From NCBI GenBank assembly GCA_945878405.1, contig CAMCTJ010000003.1, forward strand, positions 62,001 through 126,000: 64,000 nucleotides of DNA, given 5' to 3'. The notes under the pieces were generated by a model, which saw nothing but the letters and a program-made list of their open reading frames with translations, did no database searches and was not told the DNA's origin. Source of the DNA: Bdellovibrio sp. ZAP7 (GTDB lineage Bacteria; Bdellovibrionota; FAC87; UBA2466). Position 1 is the first letter of the stretch. Each line of letters opens with the position of its first letter. Made by a program: the position numbers and the translations under genes. Below, in pieces: positions 19,362 to 28,966 of this stretch.

Positions 19362-20140
19362 CCCCTGTGAAAAAGGGCCAGAATAATCTCTAACACAATC
19401 AAACAGACGATCATGGTCTCTAGTAGCGTTGACCTTCGACTGGTAACCAACCCACTCAAAATTTCCAGATTGTCCTGAATCAGGGACATCTTCCGGTCCA
19501 GCGTTTTAAATCGAACATCAATATCAAAGTTTCCCTGAAGCTCACGGTGTAACTTTTCTAGGTCTTTGCTCTTCCAGGTTTCTTCGGGCGGATCCAGTAT
19601 CGATAAATTGCTGATTATGTTTTGTCTGTTTGCCGCTATTGATCCAATAATTTTGAGAAGGGGCCGAGTTTGTAAGGGAACGGAGCCCACCCTGGATAGC
19701 TTTTCCATGAGTTGAGAGGTTTCATATAACAACTTCTCCGTCATGAGTTCGAAGTATTCAACTCCTGCGGACTGAGCGACGCTGACTGCGATTAATCGCA
19801 GCTGATCAATTCCCAGTTTTTTAATTTCCACATATTCAAATTCAACTCGGTGACCGGCGTCTCCAATAACTACCTGATAGGTCTCGGTAGTTGGATTTGC
19901 GACTCCGGGGCCGAGGGCTTCTTGTAATTTCTTTACCTCTTCGTCCATTTCCTCAGGCGTGAACCCAAAAAACACGAGTGAGCCAAAACGAAAAACAAAA
20001 AGGAATTTGTTTTCATTGAATTCAAAGACAATTTCTTGCGGAGAGCTATAAGCTACTTTTCCTGGGAAAATACTACGAACGCGTTTTATGTGGATGGAAT
20101 CATAGAGATTGATTGCCTGCATTGTAAAAAGGGTCGACAT
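19358..20140 (-). CDS. RMD1/DUF155-family membrane protein
   Basis: 260 residues. An N-terminal alpha/beta domain with KFLFVFRFGSLVFFGFTPEEMD, which matches the signature of the RMD1/DUF155 family, a helical middle (about 120-230) and a single C-terminal membrane helix MIVCLIVLEIILALF preceded by charged residues. In eukaryotes the family (RMD1, RMND1) is mitochondrial and supports translation or meiosis; bacterial members are uncharacterised. Orientation suggests a cytoplasmic body anchored at its C-terminus. Family call from motif and architecture. Confidence 0.65.
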   Translation of the reverse strand: MSTLFTMQAINLYDSIHIKRVRSIFPGKVAYSSPQEIVFEFNENKFLFVFRFGSLVFFGFTPEEMDEEVKKLQEALGPGVANPTTETYQVVIGDAGHRVEFEYVEIKKLGIDQLRLIAVSVAQSAGVEYFELMTEKLLYETSQLMEKLSRVGSVPLQTRPLLKIIGSIAANRQNIISNLSILDPPEETWKSKDLEKLHRELQGNFDIDVRFKTLDRKMSLIQDNLEILSGLVTSRRSTLLETMIVCLIVLEIILALFHRG

Positions 20141-20177
20141 GTCAGATTCCAGCCTTTCTCTACTAACCCACCTGGCC

Positions 20178-20183
20178 TACAAT
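20178..20183 (+). promoter_or_regulatory. Candidate -10 (TACAAT), leaderless start at 20190
   Basis: TACAAT is 6 nt before the ATG at 20190 with no ribosome binding site. Transcription would begin at or within a base or two of the start codon. The -35 region is poor. Confidence 0.4.
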
Positions 20184-20189
20184 AATAGT

Positions 20190-20789
20190 ATGAGAACCTC
20201 TTTGAGTCGAATCGGACTTCTTTTTTTGGTCGTGGTCGTATTGTCGGGTCGTAATTCTTATGCCGGACCCGACTTTGAAGTTTTTGGAAAGGCTGCTTAT
20301 TCAAGAAACAATTTGGGTGTAAGCCAATACTCTCAGACGATTTCCGGAGCAGTTGGTTTAGCGATTATTCTCATCCCGCAAGTTCGACTTGAAGGGCGAT
20401 ACACTTCTCAGAATCAGTATCAAAACAGACTGGGCTTAAGCCCCACGGATGTTTTGACCAATTTTAAAGTTCAAACCGCCATTTATTCCGTGGGTCTTGA
20501 TATTTCTTTAGCAGGACAAAGGGCGTCCTTTGTGCCCTTCGTTTTTTGTGGTGCGGGCTTTGCTGAAAGTTTACGTACTTGGGATTATACCAATACGACT
20601 TTAGGTCAAACGACTCCTGGAACAGATAAACGAACCGGTTTAGCGGGCCAAATGGGCTTAGGGGTTCGTTGGAGAGTGGCAAAAAGCGCAGCTATCGAAG
20701 TAGAGGCAACCGCCTACAGTATTGATTTCTACAAACCCGGCGCTCTCGTCGACATCTATGGAAATGCTGGGATCCGTTTTTATCTTTAA
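20190..20789 (+). CDS. Predicted outer-membrane beta-barrel protein
   Basis: 199 residues from ATG 20190, which gives a clean signal peptide (MRTSLSRIGLLFLVVVVL, cleavage near SYAG). The in-frame codon at 20109 would add an implausible, non-hydrophobic extension reaching into the divergent gene. After the signal come alternating strands such as GAVGLAIILIPQVRLEGRYTS and LAGQMGLGVRWRV, ending in an aromatic IRFYL: the layout of a small 8-stranded barrel (OmpW/OmpA-like). No specific function can be read. Convergent with rarA (4-bp overlap). Confidence 0.75.
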   Translation: MRTSLSRIGLLFLVVVVLSGRNSYAGPDFEVFGKAAYSRNNLGVSQYSQTISGAVGLAIILIPQVRLEGRYTSQNQYQNRLGLSPTDVLTNFKVQTAIYSVGLDISLAGQRASFVPFVFCGAGFAESLRTWDYTNTTLGQTTPGTDKRTGLAGQMGLGVRWRVAKSAAIEVEATAYSIDFYKPGALVDIYGNAGIRFYL

Positions 20790-22027
20790 TCTGTCGCTCT
20801 TGCTTTTAGAAAATCAAAAAATCTTTTTTCCTGACCATGTAGAGAAGGCTCATAAAATTTCTTACCCTTTAATTCCCGGGGAAGATATTCTTGTTTTACC
20901 CAACCCGATGCATGATCCTGCGGATACTGGTAGTTTTTAGCAGCGTTTCGAATGGCTAGTGGAATCTCAAGAGTACCACTTCTTTTTATTTCATCTTGGG
21001 CCTTGTTGATAGCTACATAACTCCGATTACTTTTTTCAGAGCACGCCAAATAAGTAGTTGCTTGTGCCAGGATTATTCGGCCCTCTGGCATTCCAATCGC
21101 GTGAACCGCCTGAAAGGCACTATTAGCTATCATGAGGCCTGCGGGATTAGCATTCCCAATATCCTCTGAGGCCAAAATAATAAGTCGTCGAGCTATGAAG
21201 AGCGGGTCTTCTCCAGACTCAAGCATCCTGGCCAAATAATAAACTGCCGCATCAGGATCGCTCCCCCGAACACTTTTGATAAATGCCGAAATAGTATCGT
21301 GGTGAGCCTCTCCGTGTTTGTCGTAATACAAGGATTGTGAATCACAAACTTTCTCTAAATCTTCCAAAGTGATGAGCTCTCCTTGGGGGCGGGTCAGACA
21401 CAGATGATCCAAAAGGGTGAGAGCCCTTCTCGCATCTCCACCAGATAGGTCTGCTACGCGCTCAAGAACTAATTCGGCAAACGGATAAGAAGTTGGAGCC
21501 GCGCGCCTGAGAAGCACAAGTACATCTTCTTTACTGAGTGCTTTGAATTGAAAAATCAACGATCGTGAGGCGAGGGCGTTGTTCAACTCAAAAGAAGGAT
21601 TCTCCGTCGTAGCCCCAATAAATCGAATGCTCCCCTCTTCTAAAAAGGGTAGCAGCACATCCTGCTGAGCTTTGTTGAGCCGATGAATCTCATCTATAAA
21701 CAAAATATGAGCAAGCTTCCCCAACCGGTAATCTTGCTTTGAAGCATCCAAAACTTCTTTTATTTCCTTCACGCCACAAGTAACGCCTGACAACAAATGA
21801 AACTTTCTCTTGGTAAATCCAGAAATGATTTTTGCTAAAGAAGTCTTGCCTGTACCCGGAGGGCCCCAAAAAACAAGACCTGCCCAACGATCACTTTCTA
21901 AAATTCGCCGAAAGCGATCGTTTAAAATGTGACCCTGTCCCACCAAACGTTCAAACGTGTCAGGTCGTTTTTGTTCGGCCAATGGAGCTTGGCTGCGGTC
22001 GGCCGAAAAAAGTGTCTCTTGGTCCAT
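20786..22027 (-). CDS. rarA: Replication-associated recombination protein A (AAA+ ATPase)
   Basis: 413 residues. RarA/MgsA acts at stalled replication forks with SSB and RecA. Visible: RPDTFERLVGQGHIL, Walker A FWGPPGTGKTSL, Walker B ILFIDEIHRLNKAQQD, sensor 1 FIGATTENPSFELN, then the RarA C-terminal region GDARRALTLLDHL, HYDTISAFIKSVRGSDPD (here HHDTISAFIKSVRGSDPD) and AIGMPEGRIILAQ. Length is normal. Divergent from the lptF-like gene 52 bp away. Confidence 0.95.
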   Translation of the reverse strand: MDQETLFSADRSQAPLAEQKRPDTFERLVGQGHILNDRFRRILESDRWAGLVFWGPPGTGKTSLAKIISGFTKRKFHLLSGVTCGVKEIKEVLDASKQDYRLGKLAHILFIDEIHRLNKAQQDVLLPFLEEGSIRFIGATTENPSFELNNALASRSLIFQFKALSKEDVLVLLRRAAPTSYPFAELVLERVADLSGGDARRALTLLDHLCLTRPQGELITLEDLEKVCDSQSLYYDKHGEAHHDTISAFIKSVRGSDPDAAVYYLARMLESGEDPLFIARRLIILASEDIGNANPAGLMIANSAFQAVHAIGMPEGRIILAQATTYLACSEKSNRSYVAINKAQDEIKRSGTLEIPLAIRNAAKNYQYPQDHASGWVKQEYLPRELKGKKFYEPSLHGQEKRFFDFLKARATD

Positions 22028-22066
22028 CGGGGAAAGTTATAGTCCCAGAGGGGTAAAAAAGTAAGC

Positions 22067-22072
22067 TATAAT
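22067..22072 (+). promoter_or_regulatory. Candidate -10 (TATAAT), leaderless start at 22080
   Basis: A perfect TATAAT overlaps the first in-frame ATG (22071) and lies 7 nt before a second in-frame ATG at 22080. The mRNA would start at about 22080, so that ATG is the more likely first codon. No ribosome binding site is seen. Confidence 0.45.
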
Positions 22073-22079
22073 GCCAACG

Positions 22080-23207
22080 ATGTTGAGAAAACGGCCCTGG
22101 AAAATCTCGCCCCACCTAATTATTTTTGTTTTGAAAGAGATAATGCCCACCTTTGTGTTGGGCACAGGGATCTTTCTTTTTATCATGTTGATGTTTCAGG
22201 CCATTCGGCTCAGTGAATTCTTGGTGGTTCACCAAGTCGGTTTGGTGGGGCTGGTCAAGATCTCAGCCTATCTTCTTTTGTCCTTTCTTCCCATTGCTGT
22301 GCCCATCGCTTTTTTATTTGCGGTTTTAATGGGCACCTCCCGAATCCAATCTGAGGGGGAAGTTTTGGCTCTCCAAGCTAGCGGCATCAGTTTAAAGCAA
22401 ATCTATCTCCCCTATTTTCTTCTCGCTACGGTCGTGACAGGGCTTTGTACTTACTGGGCTCTTTACACGGTACCGCGCGGAAATAGGGCTTTCGAATTAA
22501 TCATCACCAAAGTAAGCGGCGAAAAAGTTATCTCTCAGATGCGACCCGGAGTTTTTCAGGAAGGTTTTTTTGGATTGGTGATTCTTGCTGAAAGCATCAC
22601 GCCCTTAAAAAATGAAATGTGAAAAGTTTTTATTTATGACCAGAGAGAGGAAAATCAGCCCGTTGCCATTTCGGCAAAGGCAGGAATTCTGAGATCAGAT
22701 CCCCAGGGCGAGCATCAACTCACATTAAGACTAAGCGACGGAACCATTTATTTAGAGCAGTTAGATCCTAAGGGCCCACAGAAAAAAATCGAGTTTGATG
22801 TGTACGATATCAATTTAGACGTTGGGTCCCCGGGGGGAGGGTGGCGCGACTATAGTCCGCCTTCCTATAATTTTAACCAATTACGGCAGCGCTTGCGCGA
22901 AATCAAACCCGATACCCCTGCTTATCGGCAGCTGCTGGTGGAGACCCATCGAAGATTTTCATTGAGCTTTGCGTGTTTGGTTTTTTCAGCCCTGGGCTTT
23001 GCAATTGGTTTGATTAGCCAGCGTGGAATTAGAAGCACGGCCGTTATTTTATGTCTCTTACTAGCGACGGTATATTGGCTCTCTTACATTGGCGCAAACT
23101 CATACGCGCTTACTGGCGGATGGGCCCCCTGGATCGGCGTCTGGGCGCCCAATGTCGTTTTTGCTTTCTTGTCTTGGTGGCTGTACGCGCGATTTGCCCG
23201 AAAATAG
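22080..23207 (+). pseudogene. LptF/LptG-family permease interrupted by an in-frame TGA at 22620
   Basis: YjgP/YjgQ family; LptF and LptG form the inner-membrane part of the LPS export ABC complex LptB2FG. The first part (to 22619) has the three N-terminal membrane helices and reads ...AESITPLKNEM, then TGA. The same frame stays open from 22623 to 23207 and continues with family sequence: KVFIYDQREENQPVAISA, LRLSDGTIYLEQ, a jelly-roll-like region, then HRRFSLSFACLVFSALGFAIG and the C-terminal helices. The combined 376 codons equal a full-length member. No frameshift is needed. A CGA (Arg) or TGG (Trp) codon changed to TGA would explain it. TGA is a normal stop elsewhere here (for example at 5852 and 12290), so the code is not changed. 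Confidence 0.85.
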
Positions 23208-23211
23208 CGGA

Positions 23212-24126
23212 TTACTCTCCGTTCAGAGGAACTTCTTGAATGGGCTCTCGGTGATCAGGTGTTGAAAAGTCCAGATTAGTAATGAGGGCAACACCAATCC
23301 TAAAACCATCAGAGGCTGATTGACCCCAGACCGTTTGTGAGGCCGATGTCTCCAGTTTAAATCGAGGAGAGAGAAAAGCTCCGACTTTTAAGCCAAGATT
23401 TATGAGGTCTGGATTCGTGGCCAGGCGAGAAAAAGAGCCGCCACTCCCAGGCTCCGCGTTTTCTGCCCCTTGATTGCCAGCTGAGTCCTTGGTCATGGAG
23501 AACTGAGAGGACTGAAACAAACGAAAATAAAATTTTTTGAGAACGAGAGAAACGGCCGCATCCAAAAGAGCCTGATGTGAGAAGCGACCAAATCGGAAAA
23601 GAAGCCCAGGTGAAATTGAAAAGGAAAACTTTTTAACTTGGGTGCCAGCGTGAACACGAAGTTGACCTCCTGAAACCCCATCTCCCAGAGCCAGTTCTTC
23701 TGTTCCCAGGTTTTTTGTCGAGTAGGGAGGCAGGATTAAGCCAGCCTCCAGAGCTAAGACCGGTTTCTCGCGCTTAAATTGCCACTTAAATCCAAGATGT
23801 GTATCAAAGAGCCCTGATCCACTTAAGGATGAAAAACCCGAGTTGAGAGCCTCCACTTGGGCACTTAAGAAACTCGTGCGAAAAACTCCGCTCCACTGAT
23901 CGCCAAGGCCGTATTCCGCATCCAAGAAAACCTGATTTTGACTAAGGCTTGATGCCACATTGTTGGTTGTGAGATCACTTTTAGTGCCGAGAGAGTCGTA
24001 GTTGTTTTCAGTTTTGAAAAGCTCCCAACCGGTTTTCAGGACGAGCGTCTCTGGCTTTGGAATCCATGCATAATCACCCAGAGCAACCGTGGTTAGGAGA
24101 AAACCAACTAGGAAAAGGGATTTCAC
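23212..24126 (-). CDS. Predicted outer-membrane beta-barrel protein
   Basis: 304 residues with a signal peptide (MKSLFLVGFLLTTVALG). The mature protein is a succession of amphipathic strands such as VFLDAEYGLGDQWSGVFRTS, VLALEAGLILPPYS and FSFSISPGLLFRFGRF, as in transporter-type barrels of about 10-12 strands. One loop is Gly/Asn/Ser-rich (AGNQGAENAEPGSGGS). No specific family was recognised. Tail to tail with the lptF-like gene (4 bp) and 3 bp downstream of rimO on the same strand. Confidence 0.7.
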   Translation of the reverse strand: MKSLFLVGFLLTTVALGDYAWIPKPETLVLKTGWELFKTENNYDSLGTKSDLTTNNVASSLSQNQVFLDAEYGLGDQWSGVFRTSFLSAQVEALNSGFSSLSGSGLFDTHLGFKWQFKREKPVLALEAGLILPPYSTKNLGTEELALGDGVSGGQLRVHAGTQVKKFSFSISPGLLFRFGRFSHQALLDAAVSLVLKKFYFRLFQSSQFSMTKDSAGNQGAENAEPGSGGSFSRLATNPDLINLGLKVGAFLSPRFKLETSASQTVWGQSASDGFRIGVALITNLDFSTPDHREPIQEVPLNGE

Positions 24127-24129
24127 AGT

Positions 24130-25467
24130 TCAGACCGCGCTTCCGATAAAATCGTATTCCATCGAGCGCTCCAATTTAACAGGGAGTATCGTTCCAATTT
24201 TTAAATCGCCCGATCGAATCAATACGTACCCATCAATGTCTGGAGCTTGTCCAGCGTGCCGTCCCTTCAAAAGAAACTCAGACTCATCTGAAAGTCCCTC
24301 AACTAGAACCGGAACGACTTGGCCGAGCTTATGCTTCAGGTTCTCCTTCGAAATATCCATTTGAACTTTCATCAAGCTTTCCCGGCGTGCTTCTTTTACT
24401 TCCGTACTCAACTGTTCTTTAAGGAAATAAGAGGCGGTGTTCTCTTCGTGTGAATAAGCAAACACGCCCAGGTGATCGAATCGAGCTTCCTTTACAAAAT
24501 CTACTAGCTCTTGAAACTCCTGGTCGGTTTCACCGGGGTAGCCCACAATAACGGTGCTTCGGATAGCAACATCGGGAATGCGACTTCGTAACTTTTGAAG
24601 GCGCTCTCTAATCTGACTTCCCTGAACTTTTCGATTCATCAACTTTAGCATTCTGTCGTTAATGTGCTGGACAGGGGTATCGATGTATTTGCAAATTTTT
24701 GGCTCTGTGGCGATCAGTTCAATGAGCTCATCGGACATCTCATCAGGGTAAAGATAGAGCATGCGGATCCATTTAAGACCTTCAACTTTTACAAGAGCTT
24801 TTAGCAGGCTCTCTAGATTCGTGCCGTCGGCCAAGTCTCTTCCGTAATCGGTTAAGTCTTGAGCTATCAAATTTAGTTCAACTGCTCCCGAAGCAACGAG
24901 GTTCTCAGCTTCGGCCACCAGTGACGGGATCGTTCGACTACGTAAAGTTCCTCGAATACGAGGAATAATACAAAAGGCACAGCCCTTAATGCAGCCTTCG
25001 GAAACCTTCAAATAAGCGCGGAAAAAAGGCTGCGTGTTGATTCTGGGAGTGTTTTCATTGTGGAGATATTTCGGATGACGAAAATCAAAGTCCTCCTCTT
25101 TTTTACCGCCAATGAATTCAAGAATTTTATGGTATTGCCCCGTTCCCACAAAAGCATCCACTTCAGGGAAAGAAACCTTCAGGTCTGACTTGTATCTTTG
25201 GGCGAGGCAACCCGTAACGATGAGCTTATTGCAGGTTCCGCTTTTTTTGTGTTCGGCCATATCGAGAATCGCATCAATTGATTCTCTTTTGGAATCGTTA
25301 ATAAAGCTGCAGGTATTTACAACGATTACTTCTGCTTTTTCTGGTTCTGTGACGAATTGGTAATTTTCCTTTTGTGTAATTCCCAACATGACCTCGGCAT
25401 CCACGAGGTTTTTCACACAGCCAAGGCTTTGGAAAAAGATGGTTTTAGGGTTAGGAGCAGTTACCAT
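24130..25467 (-). CDS. rimO: Ribosomal protein S12 methylthiotransferase RimO
   Basis: 445 residues. A radical SAM methylthiotransferase adding a methylthio group to the conserved Asp of ribosomal protein S12. N-terminal UPF0004 domain with cluster cysteines in SLGCVKNLVDAEVM, VNTCSFI and TGCLAQ. The radical SAM motif is CIKGCAFCIIP (Cys-x3-Cys-x2-Cys), and a C-terminal TRAM domain follows (LVEGLSDESEFLLKGR). GCVKNLVD distinguishes RimO from MiaB. ATG 25467 was chosen since it is 1 bp after the yajQ stop and directly precedes the domain; the longer frame from 25530 lies inside yajQ. Confidence 0.95.
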   Translation of the reverse strand: MVTAPNPKTIFFQSLGCVKNLVDAEVMLGITQKENYQFVTEPEKAEVIVVNTCSFINDSKRESIDAILDMAEHKKSGTCNKLIVTGCLAQRYKSDLKVSFPEVDAFVGTGQYHKILEFIGGKKEEDFDFRHPKYLHNENTPRINTQPFFRAYLKVSEGCIKGCAFCIIPRIRGTLRSRTIPSLVAEAENLVASGAVELNLIAQDLTDYGRDLADGTNLESLLKALVKVEGLKWIRMLYLYPDEMSDELIELIATEPKICKYIDTPVQHINDRMLKLMNRKVQGSQIRERLQKLRSRIPDVAIRSTVIVGYPGETDQEFQELVDFVKEARFDHLGVFAYSHEENTASYFLKEQLSTEVKEARRESLMKVQMDISKENLKHKLGQVVPVLVEGLSDESEFLLKGRHAGQAPDIDGYVLIRSGDLKIGTILPVKLERSMEYDFIGSAV

Positions 25468-25468
25468 T

Positions 25469-25957
25469 CTAGTCTCTAAAATTCTGAAATTGAAAATCAA
25501 GGCCAAGATCCGCTGTCTTAACAAGAGCAATGGCCTCTTGAAGATCGTCCCTTTTCTTTCCCGTTACTCGAACTTGTTCTTCTTGATGTTGGGAGGAAAC
25601 TTTAATTTTACTGTCTTTAATGAGGCGGTTAATTTCTTTGGCTTTCTCTGCGGGAATACCTTGAGCCAAAGTAACTTTTTGTCTGACGGTGCCTTCAAAG
25701 GAAGGTTCAATTTTGGAGTAAGTCAGATTCTTAAGAGAAATCCCGCGCTTTGCAAATTTCCCCTCGAGAATTTCAATGACAGCTTTCAATTTATATTCAT
25801 CGTCACCAACTACTGAGACCTCATTCTTTTTATCCCAATCGATCTTGCTTTTGCTGCCTTTAAAGTCATAGCGCTGTCCCAATTCTTTTTGGGCCTGGTT
25901 AATAGCATTGTCGACCTCTTGAAGGTCGGTTTTCAGAACAATATCGAATGACGGCAT
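25469..25957 (-). CDS. yajQ: YajQ family nucleotide-binding protein
   Basis: 162 residues, the full UPF0234/YajQ length. Family start [19 protein letters not shown], then [14 protein letters not shown], and the repeat of the ferredoxin-like fold near the C-terminus with [23 protein letters not shown]. Homologues bind nucleotides, including c-di-GMP in Xanthomonas; the role here is unproven. In a minus-strand run ftsK-lolA-yajQ-rimO with gaps of 1-17 bp. Confidence 0.95.
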   Translation of the reverse strand: MPSFDIVLKTDLQEVDNAINQAQKELGQRYDFKGSKSKIDWDKKNEVSVVGDDEYKLKAVIEILEGKFAKRGISLKNLTYSKIEPSFEGTVRQKVTLAQGIPAEKAKEINRLIKDSKIKVSSQHQEEQVRVTGKKRDDLQEAIALVKTADLGLDFQFQNFRD

Positions 25958-25959
25958 AA

Positions 25960-26604
25960 CTACCTCTGATGATGGTGTACGATGTCCTGAGGGTTTGGTT
26001 GATAAGTGAACAACGAATCCTTCAGCGACACATTGGTTTGAATATTTTTAAATTCAATCCGAGTCTCAGACTCTGGACTTTCCAATTTTAACGCGCCGAG
26101 AAGATAGCTGGGTTTGAGAATTTCCGCAAGGATCGTGTCCCCTTTACCGGCAAGAGGTGAAAGGGCCAAAAAAACCGATGTCGAATCATTCTTTAAGATC
26201 CGATATTTATAAGACTTTTTTATGTTTATCTTGTCCGATAAAAAGGTCAAAGACCGTAGGTCGATGAGGCTTGAGATATCGGAGTAGTGATCCACCTGGG
26301 TCTGTTTTCTTCGTTTGCTCTGCCGGATTTGCCAAAATTCGTTACCGTTTAGGATTTGAGTGGTGCCGCTGACCGAGGGCTCCCAGCGTAATTTTCCGGG
26401 CTTTACGACAAAGAATCTGCCTTCGGACTCCTCATGAGTCCCAAGAGTTTTTGACTTGATGACTTGTTTAAATTCGGCCTGGTAACTGCTCACTTCGTCC
26501 CACGCCTTTTGGATTAAATCAATCGTCGACGACTCCTTGGATGGAGCTGATTGAAGAGCTGAAGCAATCAAAACTAAAAGAAAAATGAGATTAAAACGGT
26601 TCAC
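25960..26604 (-). CDS. lolA: Outer-membrane lipoprotein carrier protein LolA
   Basis: 214 residues. Periplasmic chaperone that carries lipoproteins from LolCDE to the outer membrane. A GTG at 26604 gives a proper signal peptide ([19 protein letters not shown]). The longer frame to 26730 would lie inside ftsK and lacks a signal, so it is rejected. LolA features: [38 protein letters not shown] and [15 protein letters not shown]. It begins 17 bp after the ftsK stop, the same order as ftsK-lolA in many proteobacteria. Confidence 0.9.
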   Translation of the reverse strand: MNRFNLIFLLVLIASALQSAPSKESSTIDLIQKAWDEVSSYQAEFKQVIKSKTLGTHEESEGRFFVVKPGKLRWEPSVSGTTQILNGNEFWQIRQSKRRKQTQVDHYSDISSLIDLRSLTFLSDKINIKKSYKYRILKNDSTSVFLALSPLAGKGDTILAEILKPSYLLGALKLESPESETRIEFKNIQTNVSLKDSLFTYQPNPQDIVHHHQR

Positions 26605-26620
26605 GCTTGAGAGCGTACCA

Positions 26621-28966
26621 TTAAATCGAGTTAACCAGAACTGTTCGTCGTTTGGATGTGCCAGTGGAAGGAGCCACGACTCCCTCTTTTTCCAATTGCT
26701 CCATGAGCATGGCAGCACGGTTGTACCCAATGCGAAGATGTCGTTGAATGAGCGAAATGCTTGCTTCGCCCTTTTCGGTGACTAAGCGAACCGCTTGGTC
26801 GTACAGCCTACCCTCATCTGAATCTGATGAGTCTCCAAAGCCCGACGCAAAATCGCCTTCTTCGGATGCTTGTAAAATCTTTTCATCGTATTCCGGTTCA
26901 CCTTGTGATTTCAGGAAGTCGATCATTCTGTTCAGGTCAGCATCAGAGATGAAGGCCCCTTGCATTCGTTTGAGAGTTGCGAAGCCTGCAGAATGGAAAA
27001 GCATGTCCCCCTGGCCTAAAAGGCGCTCGGAACCCGTTCTGTCCAAAATAGTTTTGGAATCTACTGAAGAAGCTACTCTGAAAGAAATTCGACTGGGGAA
27101 GTTTGCTTTGATGGTTCCCGTTACGACATCGGTCGAAGGTCTTTGTGTGGCCAAGACCAAGTGAATGCCACTGGCTCGAGCTTTTTGCGCAAGTCTTGCA
27201 ATAGAAAGTTCAACATCTTTAGGAACCACCGCCATCAGATCGGCATACTCATCAATGACGACAACGATGTAAGGAATAGCCTGAAGATCTTCCGCGGTTT
27301 CACCCCGGCCTTTCATTTCCGCAATTCGTGCATTGTAACCATCGACATGCCGAACACCCGCTTGATGCATTAAGGTATAACGACGTTCCATTTCATCTAC
27401 AGTCCATCTGAGGGCCAAGGCCGCCTTTTTTGAGTCGACCACTACCGGCAACAATAGGTGCGGTATTCCCTCGTAGAGCGACAGCTCAACCATTTTGGGA
27501 TCGACGAGAATTAATTTCAGTTGTTGTGGAGTAAAGCGAAACAAAAGACTGGAGATAAGCGTATTAATGAATACGGATTTTCCAGTTCCGGTGGCGCCAG
27601 CGACTAACAAGTGGGGCATCGCTGCTAGGTCTGCCGTTACGGGTTCGCCGGACGCAAGCCGTCCGAGTGCAATCGGAATGCGGATTTCATCATTATAAAA
27701 AGGCGTCTCTTGAATGAGATCTTTAAAGAAAACCATTTCTCGATGAGGGCTTGGTATTTCAATACCCACCACAGGCTTTCCTGGAATGGGAGCTACAATT
27801 CGGACAGAGAGAACACTCAGAGCCAGCGTGAGATCGTCAGAAAGATTTGCAATATCTTTAATCTTAACGCCGCTAGCAGGTTTAAATTCATAAACAGTAA
27901 TAACTGGTCCTGGAGAAATGTGGACCACTTCGCCTTCAACACCGAAGTCTTTTAGCTTCTCTACCAAGATGTTTGCTTTTTCCAGATACCAAGATTTATC
28001 CACTGATTTACCTTTGGAATCTGCTTTTCCCGACAGCATGGCGACTGGCGGAACCTGGAAAGGACCCGTGTTTTTTCGCTTAGGCTTCGTTTCCGTAAAA
28101 GTTGGTGTCCTAGACCCGCTCATCAAAGTAAACATCTCTTCGTCTTCTTGGGCGGGAAGAGTTGAAATTTCGGGTTCTTTAGAAGTGCCCGGCAACTCAA
28201 TCTGCTTAGGCGGCTCTAGGGCTAAAGCCGGAGCTGGAGTTGAAATAGCAACTGAAGCAGTGGCAGCCGCAATGGGTGGAGATTTTTTGAATAGCGGTTT
28301 TGTTTTCTCTACCAGAAGTTGAAAAAGCTCTTTTCCAGTGGTCGAACCTTTTTGCCGTGCCTCCCATTTAATCCTTTGCAAAAGGAGTAAAGCCTGAGTG
28401 ATGGCTTTCCAGCGGAACAATAAAATGCTCGACGCAAGGGCAAGAATGAAAGAGACCAAAAGAGCGCCGAAAGGTCCGGCAAGATACTTCCAAAGCGTGA
28501 GGTGAAGCTCTCCGGTTATTCCCCCCGAGTAAGTAAGCTGCCAGGGTAGCCAGCTTCGAGGAATCAGCGCTTGAATCAAAGTACTAAACGAAAGCAAGAA
28601 AACGACACTTGCAGTAATCGCTAAGCCCCGAGAGAGGGCGCCATCCTCTTCGCGCTGAGCATTTTTTCCCAATCGCACGAGGACCAAGACGAGAAAAAAA
28701 GAGGTTAACCCAAACAGCTGGTAAAGAATGTCAGAGAGAATGCTTCCCGTGCGGCCCATCCAGTTTTTAAATAAAGAATTTGTCGACCAAGTAGTCCAAG
28801 AAGGATCGGCAGCTGAGTAGCTGATCAGGGAAATAAAAGTAAAAGCGGAGATTCCCCACCAGAAAAGCTTCCACAGATCTCCCCAAACGGGAGTTTCCTT
28901 CAAGCTAAGACCAGAACTGGTTGCTAAATAACGACCGTCTTTTTTGTTTTGTTTTTTGAAGAGCAT
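26621..28966 (-). CDS. ftsK: DNA translocase FtsK
   Basis: 781 residues. Pumps chromosome DNA at the septum and activates dimer resolution. Four N-terminal membrane helices (about 25-180), a Pro/Ala/Glu-rich linker, then the RecA-like motor: Walker A AGATGTGKSVFINTL, Walker B VVVIDEYADLMA, GIHLVLATQRPSTDVVTG. The C-terminal gamma winged helix (YDQAVRLVTEKGEASIS, LIQRHLRIGYNRAAMLME) reads KOPS sites. Shorter than E. coli FtsK because the linker is short. It has a near-consensus promoter 20-50 bp upstream. The ATG is preceded by CACCTCC, not by a ribosome binding site. Confidence 0.96.
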   Translation of the reverse strand: MLFKKQNKKDGRYLATSSGLSLKETPVWGDLWKLFWWGISAFTFISLISYSAADPSWTTWSTNSLFKNWMGRTGSILSDILYQLFGLTSFFLVLVLVRLGKNAQREEDGALSRGLAITASVVFLLSFSTLIQALIPRSWLPWQLTYSGGITGELHLTLWKYLAGPFGALLVSFILALASSILLFRWKAITQALLLLQRIKWEARQKGSTTGKELFQLLVEKTKPLFKKSPPIAAATASVAISTPAPALALEPPKQIELPGTSKEPEISTLPAQEDEEMFTLMSGSRTPTFTETKPKRKNTGPFQVPPVAMLSGKADSKGKSVDKSWYLEKANILVEKLKDFGVEGEVVHISPGPVITVYEFKPASGVKIKDIANLSDDLTLALSVLSVRIVAPIPGKPVVGIEIPSPHREMVFFKDLIQETPFYNDEIRIPIALGRLASGEPVTADLAAMPHLLVAGATGTGKSVFINTLISSLLFRFTPQQLKLILVDPKMVELSLYEGIPHLLLPVVVDSKKAALALRWTVDEMERRYTLMHQAGVRHVDGYNARIAEMKGRGETAEDLQAIPYIVVVIDEYADLMAVVPKDVELSIARLAQKARASGIHLVLATQRPSTDVVTGTIKANFPSRISFRVASSVDSKTILDRTGSERLLGQGDMLFHSAGFATLKRMQGAFISDADLNRMIDFLKSQGEPEYDEKILQASEEGDFASGFGDSSDSDEGRLYDQAVRLVTEKGEASISLIQRHLRIGYNRAAMLMEQLEKEGVVAPSTGTSKRRTVLVNSI

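Noticed and set aside
22620-22622. Reassigned TGA codon (genetic code change or selenocysteine)
   Set aside because: Many intact genes end in TGA here (for example at 5852 and 12290), LptF/LptG is not a selenoprotein family and no SECIS-like hairpin directly follows the codon.
26748-28322. Three plus-strand frames opposite ftsK
   Set aside because: Antisense shadows of the FtsK motor domain; biased composition and no initiation signals.
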